From Spirochaeta africana DSM 8902 (GTDB lineage: Bacteria > Spirochaetota > Spirochaetia > DSM-27196 > DSM-8902): DNA of 64,000 nt. The DNA is taken from the NCBI RefSeq assembly GCF_000242595.2, contig NC_017098.1, positions 372,001 through 436,000 on the forward strand, in the 5' to 3' direction. Below, piece by piece: positions 33,648-41,704 of the stretch. The notes below the pieces were generated by a model. That model did not search any database. It was not told where the DNA came from and saw nothing but the letters and a program-made list of their open reading frames with translations. Numbering within the stretch: the stretch's first letter is position 1; every line of letters starts with the position of its first letter. A program made the translations under genes and the position numbers.

Positions 33648-34337
33648 ATGGCAGTAATTCTATTGGTAGAGGATAATCAGCACATCCGGGAAGCAGCGGC
33701 GGAGTTCCTGCGTCTGGAGGGACACACCGTCCAGGAGCTGGACACCGGGGCCGGCGTCCTGGATGCCGTACGGTCAGGGGGGATCGACCTGTTGATACTG
33801 GATGTAATGCTGCCAAAGGCGAGCGGGTTCGCCCTGGCGCGGGAGATTCGCGGGTTTTCCGGCGTGCCGATCGTGTTTCTGACCGCCAAGGACAGCGAAT
33901 CGGATCGCATTATCGGATTCGAACTGGGCGCAGACGACTATGTGGTCAAGCCGTTCTCTCCCAAGGAACTGGTGCTGCGCGTGCGGGCACTGCTGCGGCG
34001 GGTGCAGGATGATGGGCGTGATACCGGGCACATCCAGGGGTTTCGCCTGCAGAATCATCGCCTGGAGATCGATGGCACAGCACATCTGGTACGGCTGGAT
34101 ACACACCAGGTCGAGCTTACCTCGAGTGAATGGGAGATACTTCTGCATATCACCAGATATCCGGGACAGGTCTTTTCCCGTGAAGCCCTGCTGCGATCCT
34201 GTCTCGGCTACAGCGCCGACGGGATTACCCGTACCGTCGATACCCACATCGGGAATTTGCGCCAGAAACTGGGAGAGGCTGAATGGATTGAAACGGTTCG
34301 CGGGTATGGCTACCGGTTTGGCGGGGAGCCTGAGTGA
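33648..34337 (+). CDS. OmpR-family response regulator
   Basis: 229 residues. The receiver domain has LLVEDNQHIREA with the acidic pocket, the phosphorylated Asp in DLLILDVMLP and the Lys in VVKPFSPKEL. The C-terminal winged helix reads LTSSEWEILLHITRYPGQV, then VDTHIGNLRQKLG and IETVRGYGYRF. It would bind DNA after phosphorylation by the kinase encoded next. AGGAG lies 7 nt before the ATG. Its stop overlaps the kinase GTG start. Confidence 0.95.
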   Translation: MAVILLVEDNQHIREAAAEFLRLEGHTVQELDTGAGVLDAVRSGGIDLLILDVMLPKASGFALAREIRGFSGVPIVFLTAKDSESDRIIGFELGADDYVVKPFSPKELVLRVRALLRRVQDDGRDTGHIQGFRLQNHRLEIDGTAHLVRLDTHQVELTSSEWEILLHITRYPGQVFSREALLRSCLGYSADGITRTVDTHIGNLRQKLGEAEWIETVRGYGYRFGGEPE

Positions 34338-35698
34338 CCCGGCAGATTACCGTTCTTGGCTACAGCTTCCGTCTTATGCTGCTCTCGGTGCTTATTGTGG
34401 TGGTGGTCTTTGCGGCGATCATGTCGATGGCGCTGCAGCGAGCCATCAATGACTGGAACACCATCCGGAATCAGAACCTGCAGACCACGATCGGGGCAGC
34501 TATCGCCCAGAACTATCGGTTGGAGGGCAGCCTGAGTCCCGAGCTGCTGCAGCAGGTGTTGCGGCCAATGCTGAGTCCGACGGTGTATGTGGTGGTTGCC
34601 GATTCCGAGCGCAATCCCCTGTATGCCTTTGTACGCGGCGAGCGGGTTCCGCTGCATCCGGAGAGCACCCTGGACTCGGTGCTGCAGCAGGTTGCCGGTA
34701 CGGTAGCATTGCCGAATGTCCTGCTGGATGGGGACGAGATATTCGGCTACGTTGCTGCCGGGTCGCTGGGGTTTGCTTCCGATCCGCTGAATCTGCGGTT
34801 CCTGCGATCGCTCGGCTTTTTTCTGAGCCTGGGCGTCGGCCTGGCGATTGGCGTTGGTCTGCTGTCTGCCTTTCTGCTTTCCCGGATGCTGTCGAACCAC
34901 GCCCGTCGGGTGTCGGGATTCCTGGCCCGGATTGCTGCCGGAGAGCGGGATATCGAGCTCCCGGCTGAACGGGTACATGAGTTTCAGAATATTCTGGAAT
35001 CTGTGCGCGGCCTGCAGCAGCAGCTGAAGCGGGAAGAGGAGCTGCGGCGCCACTGGGCGCGAGATGTGGCCCATGATCTGCGTACCCCGATCACCGCTCT
35101 GCAGGCTCAGTTCGAGGCCATGCAGCAGGGGATCGTCCCTGCCACGGCCGAGCGACTGGCATCCCTGCGTCATGAGGTGGCGAGGATCGAGCGGCTGGTG
35201 CTTGATCTGCGTGCCCTGAATACCATGGAGGAGCCGCAGCATGAGCTGCACCCCGAATGGCTGGATGCCGAGGATTTCCTGCGGACGGCGATTGCCAGTT
35301 TTGGTGTCGGCACAGGGGCGGGGCGGTTTCGCCTTGCCTGCACGGTAGACAGGTTGTATGCAGACCCGCATGCCCTGCAGCGTGCAGTCATGAATCTGAT
35401 GCAGAACGCCGTGCAGCATGGCACCCCCGGTACGGATATCGGGATTGCGCTGCGGCCCACCGGGGCTTCCGACCCCTCGCTAATACTGGAGATATGCAAT
35501 GCCGGCGGGGTACCGGCACAGGATCTGCCTTATGTGTTTGAACGGTTGTACCGGGGCGAGGACTCGCGGACTACACCCGGCAGCGGACTGGGGCTCTCGA
35601 TAGCCAAGGCAATAATCGAACGTCATGGGGGTCGGATCGAGCTGGATTCGGATGGATCGGTTACCACTGTCACGGTGCTGCTACCGAACGGGGGCTAG
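34334..35698 (+). CDS. Membrane sensor histidine kinase
   Basis: 454 residues. Membrane helices lie at 10-35 and ~155-185, bracketing a periplasmic sensor of about 120 residues. A HAMP-like linker with FLARIAAGERDIELP follows. The HisKA domain is RDVAHDLRTPITALQ (His near 250), and the HATPase has NLMQNAVQHG, LPYVFERLYRG and TPGSGLGLSIAKAI. It uses a GTG start overlapping the regulator stop (GTGA). It is the third gene of the operon with the exported YD-like protein and OmpR-type regulator. The ligand is unknown. Confidence 0.93.
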   Translation: MTRQITVLGYSFRLMLLSVLIVVVVFAAIMSMALQRAINDWNTIRNQNLQTTIGAAIAQNYRLEGSLSPELLQQVLRPMLSPTVYVVVADSERNPLYAFVRGERVPLHPESTLDSVLQQVAGTVALPNVLLDGDEIFGYVAAGSLGFASDPLNLRFLRSLGFFLSLGVGLAIGVGLLSAFLLSRMLSNHARRVSGFLARIAAGERDIELPAERVHEFQNILESVRGLQQQLKREEELRRHWARDVAHDLRTPITALQAQFEAMQQGIVPATAERLASLRHEVARIERLVLDLRALNTMEEPQHELHPEWLDAEDFLRTAIASFGVGTGAGRFRLACTVDRLYADPHALQRAVMNLMQNAVQHGTPGTDIGIALRPTGASDPSLILEICNAGGVPAQDLPYVFERLYRGEDSRTTPGSGLGLSIAKAIIERHGGRIELDSDGSVTTVTVLLPNGG

Positions 35699-35761
35699 GA
35701 TTACCGGCGGCGCTAAAAAACTGTCAGGTAAAACCGGGGATCGATGCAGGCAGGAAAAACA

Positions 35762-35835
35762 AGGCGCCGGCCGGATTCGAACCGGCGAATAAAGGCTTTG
35801 CAGGCCTCCCCCTTGGACCACTTGGGTACGGCGCC
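35762..35835 (-). tRNA. tRNA-Cys (anticodon GCA)
   Basis: A 74-nt cloverleaf on the minus strand. Acceptor GGCGCCG pairs with CGGCGCC, the anticodon stem GAGGC/GCCTT encloses CTGCAAA with anticodon GCA, and the T arm CCGGTTCGAATCCGG is perfect. The discriminator is U; CCA is not encoded. Confidence 0.93.
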
Positions 35836-35847
35836 ATATGTCCGCTC

Positions 35848-35876
35848 AATATAGCGAAATCGTGCTGATGTGTAAA
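35848..35876 (-). promoter_or_regulatory. Promoter of tRNA-Cys
   Basis: TTTACA (35871-35876), 17 bp, TATATT (35848-35853) on the minus strand, 12 bp before the tRNA. Both hexamers are identical to those of the glnA promoter. Confidence 0.75.
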
Positions 35877-35908
35877 GCGTGCTGCATCGGATAATTCTGC
35901 ACGGTGTA

Positions 35909-35937
35909 TTGGCATATCGATGATGGTATGGCAGAAT
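35909..35937 (+). promoter_or_regulatory. Weak candidate promoter of the lipoprotein gene, leaderless geometry
   Basis: TTGGCA (35909-35914), 17 bp, CAGAAT (35932-35937), then 6 nt to the ATG at 35944. The -10 departs from consensus at the first base. Confidence 0.35.
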
Positions 35938-35943
35938 CCGGAT

Positions 35944-36324
35944 ATGAACAGAATATCACGAATTTGTATTGGCTGTATGGCAGTTGTACTGATAGCTGTC
36001 GCCGCAGGCTGTGCGTCGGCACCGGCTCAGCCGGCCGAACCGTTGGAGATCATGATTGATTCTGAAGGTCCGTTGGTCATTTACTGGACCAACCGTGCGT
36101 TCACCGGGGATTTTCACATTACCTGGTCGCTTGACTCTGATCCGGAATACCCGCCGCGATCGCAGGACTATGCCGTAACCCGAACCGCAGAACAGGATAT
36201 GGACTATGAGCTGGTCGGATTTGAAGGCCCGGGGTTCTACCATGTGCGGGTTGCTGCCGAGGTGGATGGCGAGGTGGTCTACTCCGATTCGCTGCAGCTG
36301 TATCTTGCCGGGGGTACCCCGTAG
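35944..36324 (+). CDS. Small lipoprotein of unknown function
   Basis: 126 residues. The signal sequence ends in a lipobox (VAAGC), so the mature protein is lipid-anchored after about 22 residues. The rest is a single beta-rich domain with ITWSLDSDPEYPPRSQDYAV and FYHVRVAAEVDGEVVYSDS, suggesting an immunoglobulin-like or fibronectin-like fold. I recognise no family. An alternative start at 35920 would put 8 residues before the signal and is less likely. The next gene starts inside its stop codon (TAGTG), so the pair is co-translated. Confidence 0.7.
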   Translation: MNRISRICIGCMAVVLIAVAAGCASAPAQPAEPLEIMIDSEGPLVIYWTNRAFTGDFHITWSLDSDPEYPPRSQDYAVTRTAEQDMDYELVGFEGPGFYHVRVAAEVDGEVVYSDSLQLYLAGGTP

Positions 36325-36680
36325 TGCTGTCGCGGGAGTACCAGCAGCAGATAATCGGGATTACCCAGCATCACCTGCAGCAGGTCGCCGCGGAGACACG
36401 TCAGGCATTTGCCGATGCCTGTCCCGCTCCGGTGCCCGGTCTGGAGATCTACGACGGTCTCCAGACACTGTACGGTATGGACGCGGTGCATCGCCTGACG
36501 GTGTTTTTTGTCGGTTTGTTTTCCGGCGAGATGGACAGCGGCAGCATTGCGGTTACCCAGGAAGAGTTTGATGCACTGGGGTGGCTGGTCTCCAATTTCG
36601 GGGACCAGCTCCCCGATGGACAGTCGCTGCAGGAATTGTACGATGCCCTGGCCAAGGCTGGGCCAGCGCAGGGCAACTGA
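36324..36680 (+). CDS. Small hypothetical protein
   Basis: 118 residues, GTG start overlapping the upstream lipoprotein stop by one base. It is acidic and helical, with VFFVGLFSGEMDSGSIAV in the middle. No signal peptide or family motif is seen. It ends 5 bp from the convergent gpsA. Translational coupling to the lipoprotein suggests a shared role, but nothing more can be said. Confidence 0.6.
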   Translation: MLSREYQQQIIGITQHHLQQVAAETRQAFADACPAPVPGLEIYDGLQTLYGMDAVHRLTVFFVGLFSGEMDSGSIAVTQEEFDALGWLVSNFGDQLPDGQSLQELYDALAKAGPAQGN

Positions 36681-36685
36681 CGCAG

Positions 36686-37747
36686 CTACTCGCTGCGCCC
36701 GCTCAGTATCAGCTCGACCGCGTTGTCCGGATCGGCTTCGCGGTTGAGTATCTTGTATACACCAGCCGAGACCGGCATTTTCAGCCCGCGCTGCTGGATC
36801 ACGGTCCAGGCTGCCCGGGCGGCAACCGCACCCTCTGGCAGGTATCCCAGGCCGGTAATGTCGGCGATAAGTGCATCGATATCCGCATACGGTGCCAGCT
36901 TGTTCTCCAGAATGATCTCCCGGCCGAAACGCCGGTTGCGCCCATACTGGCTGCGGCAGGTCACATCCAGGTCGCCGACCCCGGCAATGCTGGTAAAGGT
37001 TTCGGGATGGGTAGAACCCAGTGCCATTCCCATGGTCTGTATCTCGTTCAACCCGGCTGCCAGCAGCAGGGACTCGGTATTATCACCAACGATCCCGCCG
37101 CTGCGCTCATACAGTGCATCCAGCATCCCGAATGCAATGGCAACTACGTTCTTCATGGCACCGCAGACCTGTACGCCGATGGTATCCAGCGATGAAAACA
37201 CCTTCAGGGTCGGCGAGTTCAGCAGGTTCCGGAACAGAATGCTTTTCTTGGGGTTCTGTGATGCGCTGATCAATCCGGTCAGCTTGCCCTGGGCAACCTC
37301 CTCGGCATGGCTCGGGCCGGATATATAGGTCAGGTTGCCCTTGTAGAAACCGGGCAGATAGTCCTCGAGTGTCTCTACGATCAGCCGTGTTCCCCGCGGG
37401 GTGGTGATAAATCCCTTTGTCAGAATCCCGATGCTGGTGCGACCCTCGGCTATCGCCGGCACGGTTACGATCGAGCGAATGGTGGGCAGGGTGAACAGCG
37501 ACGGGGTCGCGATGATCAGGTAGTCCTTGTCCGCGGCAACCGCCGTCAGATCGGTGTCTGCGGTGACGCTGTCAGGCAGGGTGAATCCCGGCAGATAGCG
37601 ATCGTTGCTGTGCTGGCGGGTAATGCTGTCAGCCACCTCCTGCTCGTATGACCAGATGGTTACCGAAACCCCTTTATCTCCCAGTATCTTTGCGATGGCA
37701 GTGCCCCAGGCACCTGCGCCAATAATACCGACATGATGTGTACTCAT
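36686..37747 (-). CDS. gpsA: Glycerol-3-phosphate dehydrogenase [NAD(P)+], biosynthetic
   Basis: 353 residues. The NAD(P)-binding IIGAGAWGTAIAKILGDKG opens the protein, then GILTKGFITTPRGTRL, the substrate block LTYISGPSHAEEVAQG, and the Lys-containing CGAMKNVVAIAFGMLD. It makes sn-glycerol-3-phosphate from dihydroxyacetone phosphate for phospholipid synthesis, the opposite direction to GlpA at 28.9 kb. The ATG overlaps the pepF stop (ATGA). It is the third gene of the ndk-pepF-gpsA unit. Confidence 0.96.
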   Translation of the reverse strand: MSTHHVGIIGAGAWGTAIAKILGDKGVSVTIWSYEQEVADSITRQHSNDRYLPGFTLPDSVTADTDLTAVAADKDYLIIATPSLFTLPTIRSIVTVPAIAEGRTSIGILTKGFITTPRGTRLIVETLEDYLPGFYKGNLTYISGPSHAEEVAQGKLTGLISASQNPKKSILFRNLLNSPTLKVFSSLDTIGVQVCGAMKNVVAIAFGMLDALYERSGGIVGDNTESLLLAAGLNEIQTMGMALGSTHPETFTSIAGVGDLDVTCRSQYGRNRRFGREIILENKLAPYADIDALIADITGLGYLPEGAVAARAAWTVIQQRGLKMPVSAGVYKILNREADPDNAVELILSGRSE

Positions 37748-39552
37748 GGATGTCCTCCTTGTTGATCGAAACGATCGATGTAGTGGCCGATCAGCTGCAG
37801 ACTGTCCAGCCAGAAATCCGGCGACTCGATGTCTATGCCGGCATGCCTGCCGACCTCGGCTGCGTTCATGCGTCCGGTCGCGCGCAGAATCTCGCGATAG
37901 CGGGCAGGAAACCCTTCAGGTTGGTGACGGTACTGCTGGTACAGCCCCAACCCGAACAGCAGGCCGAATGCATACGGGAAATTATAGAACGAAAGCCCGG
38001 GAATATAATAGTGGCCTTTTACCGCCCACATGTACGGATGCAGGCTTTCTGGATCCAGGCCGGGACCGTAGCAGCGCCGCTGTGCCTCCTGCATGATGCT
38101 GCAGAGCTCCTGGACACCCAGCTCGCCGCTCGCCCGGCGCTGGAACACCTCGCGCTCAAAGTAATAGCGGGACAGGATGTCTACCACCATCTGGGTGGTC
38201 TCCTGCAGGAAATGCTCGATCAGCGGCAGCTGCTGTGTTTCGGTGGCATCCTGCAGCCGGGACTCGAAGATCAGGGTTTCGCAAAAGATGCTGGCGGTCT
38301 CGGCAAGGGTCATGGGGTAATCGGCAAGGACCGGCGGCAGATCCCTGAGTACCTGGCTATGGTAGGCATGCCCCAGCTCATGGGCGATGGTGGAGACATC
38401 ACTGAATGAGCCCTCGAAGTTGCAGAGGATTCTGCTGCAGCCGGATTTCGGCAGATCGATACAGAAGGCGCCCCCCACCTTGCCGGGGCGAGGTTCGGCA
38501 TCGACCCAGCCGGCAGTCAGGGCGGTGCGGGCCAGTCCGCCAAGCTCGGCGGAGAATCCGGTGAATTCATCAATAATAAAGCGGCAGGCATCGGGGTAGC
38601 TCCAGCGGGTGGTCTCGGCGGCCACCGGGGCAAACAGGTCATAGAAGGCCAGCCCGGGCAGATCCAGAATCCGTGCCTTGGTCTGCAGGTAGCGATGAAA
38701 CTGCGGCAGGCTGTGCTCCATAGCGGTGATCATTGCATCGAGTGCCGCCGGTGTAATCCGTGCCTGCTGCAGAGCCGGTTCCAGCGGATCCTGATACCCG
38801 CGACGCTGCAGCAGGGTCAGACTGCTGCCCTTTACCCCGTTCAGCGCCGCCGCCAGGGGTACGGCTGCGGTCTCCCAGGCAGCCAGTTCGGCCTCGTAGG
38901 CCAGCTGACGGGTGAGGCGGTCGCGGTTGTGCGCCATGTTGCGCAGCTGTACCACGGTGCAGCTTGTAGCGGAGCCATCGGGACCCGGCAGGCTGCCGGA
39001 CAGGGTAGAGCTGAGCTGCTCCTGCAGCCGGCTCCAGGCCTCTGCCCCGGAGCGCTGCAGATCCGCCGCCAGATCCTCTTCTGCCGGGCTCAGCTGATAC
39101 CCTTGCAGCAGCTGCTGCTCCTCCAGGTAGAAGCGGAAATCCTGCAGCCGCGGGGTAACACGATAGAGCTCTGGCAGCTGCGCTGATATGTCGGCGATAA
39201 TGTTCCGAAACCGTACGCAGATATTCTGAAAGGGCAGGGCTGCAAGCTCGATACGGTTCAGCAGTCGGGTATATTCAGGGTTGTCGGCAGCGGCACTGAA
39301 CATACAGTACCCGTAGGACTCCAGGTTTTCCAGCAGGATGCGACAGTCGTTCATGGTATCGATCAGCGCCAGCAGTGCGTGGTGATCAGGCTGCCCGGTC
39401 TCGGCAGTCTCGAGCAGCTGCTGCAGCTGCGATATCAATGCCTGGTAATCGTGCAGATCCTGCAGAAATGCCGGAGACTGCTGGTCGGGATAGATCGAGG
39501 ACATATCCCACTGCGGAGGTGCGGTCGGCAGATTACCAGAACCAGTACTCAT
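37744..39552 (-). CDS. pepF: Oligoendopeptidase F family metallopeptidase (M3B)
   Basis: 602 residues. The zinc motif is IAHELGHAYHSQVL (HExxH), with the downstream Glu in the helix LAETASIFCETLIF. The PepF N-terminal helices and a substrate-gating segment (WAVKGHYYIPGLSFYNFPYA) are present. It is a cytosolic peptidase that trims oligopeptides of about 7-17 residues. The ATG at 39552 (MSTGSGNL) is chosen; six extra residues upstream lack support. It overlaps ndk by 20 bp and gpsA by 4 bp. Confidence 0.93.
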   Translation of the reverse strand: MSTGSGNLPTAPPQWDMSSIYPDQQSPAFLQDLHDYQALISQLQQLLETAETGQPDHHALLALIDTMNDCRILLENLESYGYCMFSAAADNPEYTRLLNRIELAALPFQNICVRFRNIIADISAQLPELYRVTPRLQDFRFYLEEQQLLQGYQLSPAEEDLAADLQRSGAEAWSRLQEQLSSTLSGSLPGPDGSATSCTVVQLRNMAHNRDRLTRQLAYEAELAAWETAAVPLAAALNGVKGSSLTLLQRRGYQDPLEPALQQARITPAALDAMITAMEHSLPQFHRYLQTKARILDLPGLAFYDLFAPVAAETTRWSYPDACRFIIDEFTGFSAELGGLARTALTAGWVDAEPRPGKVGGAFCIDLPKSGCSRILCNFEGSFSDVSTIAHELGHAYHSQVLRDLPPVLADYPMTLAETASIFCETLIFESRLQDATETQQLPLIEHFLQETTQMVVDILSRYYFEREVFQRRASGELGVQELCSIMQEAQRRCYGPGLDPESLHPYMWAVKGHYYIPGLSFYNFPYAFGLLFGLGLYQQYRHQPEGFPARYREILRATGRMNAAEVGRHAGIDIESPDFWLDSLQLIGHYIDRFDQQGGHP

Positions 39553-39985
39553 TCTGATCCTCGTAGGCAAAGAGTTCCTCGGGCTGGAAGAAACGCTCGA
39601 TCTCCTCGCGGGCGGTGTCCGGGGAGTCTGAGGAATGGATGATATTCTTGCGAGTCAGCAAGGCGTAATCGCCGCGGATGGTGCCGGGAGGGGCAGTCTC
39701 GGACTCGGTCGGGCCGCACAGCGCCCGCAGTGCCGCCACCGCATTGTAGCCCTCCAGCACCAGGGCCAGCATCGGTCCGGAGGTCATATACTCCTCCAGG
39801 GCCGGGAAAAAGCTGCGCTCCTGCAGATGGGCATAGTGACGGCGACACAGTTCCGCATCCATACGCATCATCTTGCAGGCCACGATGCGCAGGCCCTTCC
39901 GCTCCAGGCGCGACAGAATCTCCCCGACCTGGCGTCGCTGCAGGATGCCGGGCTTGATCATACAGAATGTTTGTTCGGTACTCAT
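39533..39985 (-). CDS. ndk: Nucleoside diphosphate kinase
   Basis: 150 residues. Typical Ndk motifs are TFCMIKPGILQRRQVGEI, MLALVLEGYNAV and the active-site block TIRGDYALLTRKNIIHSSDS with the phosphorylated His. Compared with the usual NxxHGSDS, Gly is replaced by Ser. It equilibrates NTPs and NDPs through a phospho-His. The frame extends upstream, but the family begins at this ATG. GACAAT lies 7 nt before the ATG and there is no Shine-Dalgarno, so it is probably leaderless. Confidence 0.93.
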   Translation of the reverse strand: MSTEQTFCMIKPGILQRRQVGEILSRLERKGLRIVACKMMRMDAELCRRHYAHLQERSFFPALEEYMTSGPMLALVLEGYNAVAALRALCGPTESETAPPGTIRGDYALLTRKNIIHSSDSPDTAREEIERFFQPEELFAYEDQNEYWFW

Positions 39986-39992
39986 GCTGGTC

Positions 39993-40048
39993 ATTGTCAC
40001 CCAAAATCCCGGCAACCGCAAGACAGGGCTGTCAGGCTGCGCTATACT
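39993..40048. promoter_or_regulatory. Divergent ndk/MFS promoters, both leaderless-type
   Basis: For ndk (minus strand), TTGCGG (40016-40021), 17 bp and GACAAT (39993-39998) lie 7 nt before the ATG. For the MFS gene (plus strand), AAGACA (40020-40025), 17 bp and TATACT (40043-40048) lie 7 nt before its ATG. The two -35 elements overlap by 2 bp, so polymerases may compete. Confidence 0.5.
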
Positions 40049-40055
40049 CGCCATC

Positions 40056-41294
40056 ATGCAACGTTTTCTGGTTCCCCGTCTGTGTGTCATGTACTTTTTG
40101 CAGTGTTTTGCCATGGGGGCGGTAGTACCGATTTTCAGCCTGTATCTGCGCAACGATCTGGGATTCAGCGGCAGTCAGACCGGGCTGATCCTGTCGATGG
40201 CCGCGGTTTCCGCCTTTGTTTCGCCGCTTGTCTGGGCAGTGGTGGTAGACCGTGTGGTCAGTGCCGAACGGCTGCTGGCGCTGTCGCATGCCGCCGGGGC
40301 GGCGATCATGTTTGGCCTGAGTCAGGTACAGGATTTCCGACTGGTGCTGGGGGGGTACTTGCTGTACATGGTCTGCCTGGGGCCGACCATTCCCCTTACC
40401 AACACCGTGGTGTTCGGGCATCTGCAGGAACGCGGGGGAGGGGAGTTCGGGCGCATACGGGTGTTCGGCACCCTTGGCTGGATTGTCGTAGCCTGGTTTT
40501 TCAGTTTTTTCTGGCTGGCCCGGGTGGATTCCGCCGGTTTTGTAGATGCCCTGCGGGTATCGGCAGCGGCCTCGGCAGTGATGTTCCTGTGGTCCCTGAG
40601 TATTCCCCGGCGCCGCGAGATACATCCCGGCAGCCTTTCCCAGCTGATACCGCGAGCGGCGGTACAGGTGGTTCTGAAACCCCAGGTGCTGACGGTCGGG
40701 ATTGCAATGCTGCTGATTGCCGCACTGGATCGTATCTATGTGTATGGCGGCAGCCCGCTGCTGGCAGCCCTCGGGGTGCCCAGTCAGGCGATTATGCCTA
40801 TCCTGAGCCTGGGGCAGGTGCCGGAGTTGTTTGCCCTGTTCTTTCTGGGCAGTCTGGTGCGACGCTGGGGCTATCGGCGGATGGTAATGCTGGGGATCGG
40901 CTTTCAGCTGTTCCGCTTTACCGCCTTTCTGCTGGGGGGTATCCTCCCGCTGCCGCTGGTGGTTGCCGGGTTCAGCGTGCACGGACTTACCTATGCCTTC
41001 GGGATTGCCCTGTGTTCGATGTTTGCCGACGCCCACTGCGCACCCGAGAACCGCGGCGGGGTGCATCAGCTGCTGGAGCTGATGAGTTTCGGGTTTGGCA
41101 ATATTATAGGCAACGTCGGTGCCGGGGTTCTGGCCGAGGTCGGAGAGCCGCTGGGCACTACCGGGTTCGAGGTTCTGTACGGGGTCGCCCTGGCGGTGGG
41201 CATCACCGCACTGGTGCTGGTTCGGCTGCGCATGCCGGATGCATCTCCGGTGGTCGAACCCGAGCCCACCGAGACGAATACCTGCAGCCGCTAA
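40056..41294 (+). CDS. Major facilitator superfamily transporter
   Basis: 413 residues with about 12 hydrophobic helices. The N-terminal half opens with the helix MYFLQCFAMGAVVPIFSLY. The loop GEFGRIRVFGTLGWIVVAW between helices 4 and 5 is typical of the nucleoside/maltose-like MFS_1-like group. The substrate cannot be inferred. The frame reaches further upstream, but a TATACT at 40043-40048 and homology support the ATG at 40056. It converges on the symporter operon. Confidence 0.9.
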   Translation: MQRFLVPRLCVMYFLQCFAMGAVVPIFSLYLRNDLGFSGSQTGLILSMAAVSAFVSPLVWAVVVDRVVSAERLLALSHAAGAAIMFGLSQVQDFRLVLGGYLLYMVCLGPTIPLTNTVVFGHLQERGGGEFGRIRVFGTLGWIVVAWFFSFFWLARVDSAGFVDALRVSAAASAVMFLWSLSIPRRREIHPGSLSQLIPRAAVQVVLKPQVLTVGIAMLLIAALDRIYVYGGSPLLAALGVPSQAIMPILSLGQVPELFALFFLGSLVRRWGYRRMVMLGIGFQLFRFTAFLLGGILPLPLVVAGFSVHGLTYAFGIALCSMFADAHCAPENRGGVHQLLELMSFGFGNIIGNVGAGVLAEVGEPLGTTGFEVLYGVALAVGITALVLVRLRMPDASPVVEPEPTETNTCSR

Positions 41295-41300
41295 GCGGCA

Positions 41301-41702
41301 TCAGAATACGCTGGCGTCGACCTCGGCATCCTCCTGGGAGCCCTCGATGCGGATAAACACCCGGTTCGGCAGGCAGATAAGCCACTCACCACCGCGATCG
41401 ATCCAGCCGTCGCGCACACAGATCTGCAGTGGGCCGGGGTCCTCGACTACCCGCACCCGCCGATCCTCGATCACCACCACGGTACGGCCAAGCGGGCCCT
41501 CAAACTCCAGTACCCGATCCTCGTCCAGCGAGTACAGCAGCGACCTCCCCTCGGCCTGGATGGCCACCGTCGATGACTCCCCGTACCGGGCCTGTGCCAG
41601 CATGGTTGCCCCTGCCGAAAGCCCGATGGCCAATGCCAGGGCAACCCAGTCAAAGGGGCGCATGCTCTTGATGGTTTCGACGGCGATTTGCCGGATAGAC
41701 AT
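41301..41702 (-). CDS. NusG-domain-II-type membrane-anchored protein
   Basis: 133 residues. One membrane helix (VALALAIGLSAGATMLA) near residue 22 is followed by a compact beta domain ending ICVRDGWIDRGGEWLICLP and NRVFIRIEG, the NusG domain II pattern also seen as a stand-alone exported domain. The ATG at 41702 starts 2 nt after the symporter stop, with GGAG 6 nt upstream in the symporter coding sequence. The role is unknown. It may assist an electron-transport or cofactor-related process, as in other organisms with this fold. Confidence 0.8.
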   Translation of the reverse strand: MSIRQIAVETIKSMRPFDWVALALAIGLSAGATMLAQARYGESSTVAIQAEGRSLLYSLDEDRVLEFEGPLGRTVVVIEDRRVRVVEDPGPLQICVRDGWIDRGGEWLICLPNRVFIRIEGSQEDAEVDASVF

Positions 41703-41704
41703 GG

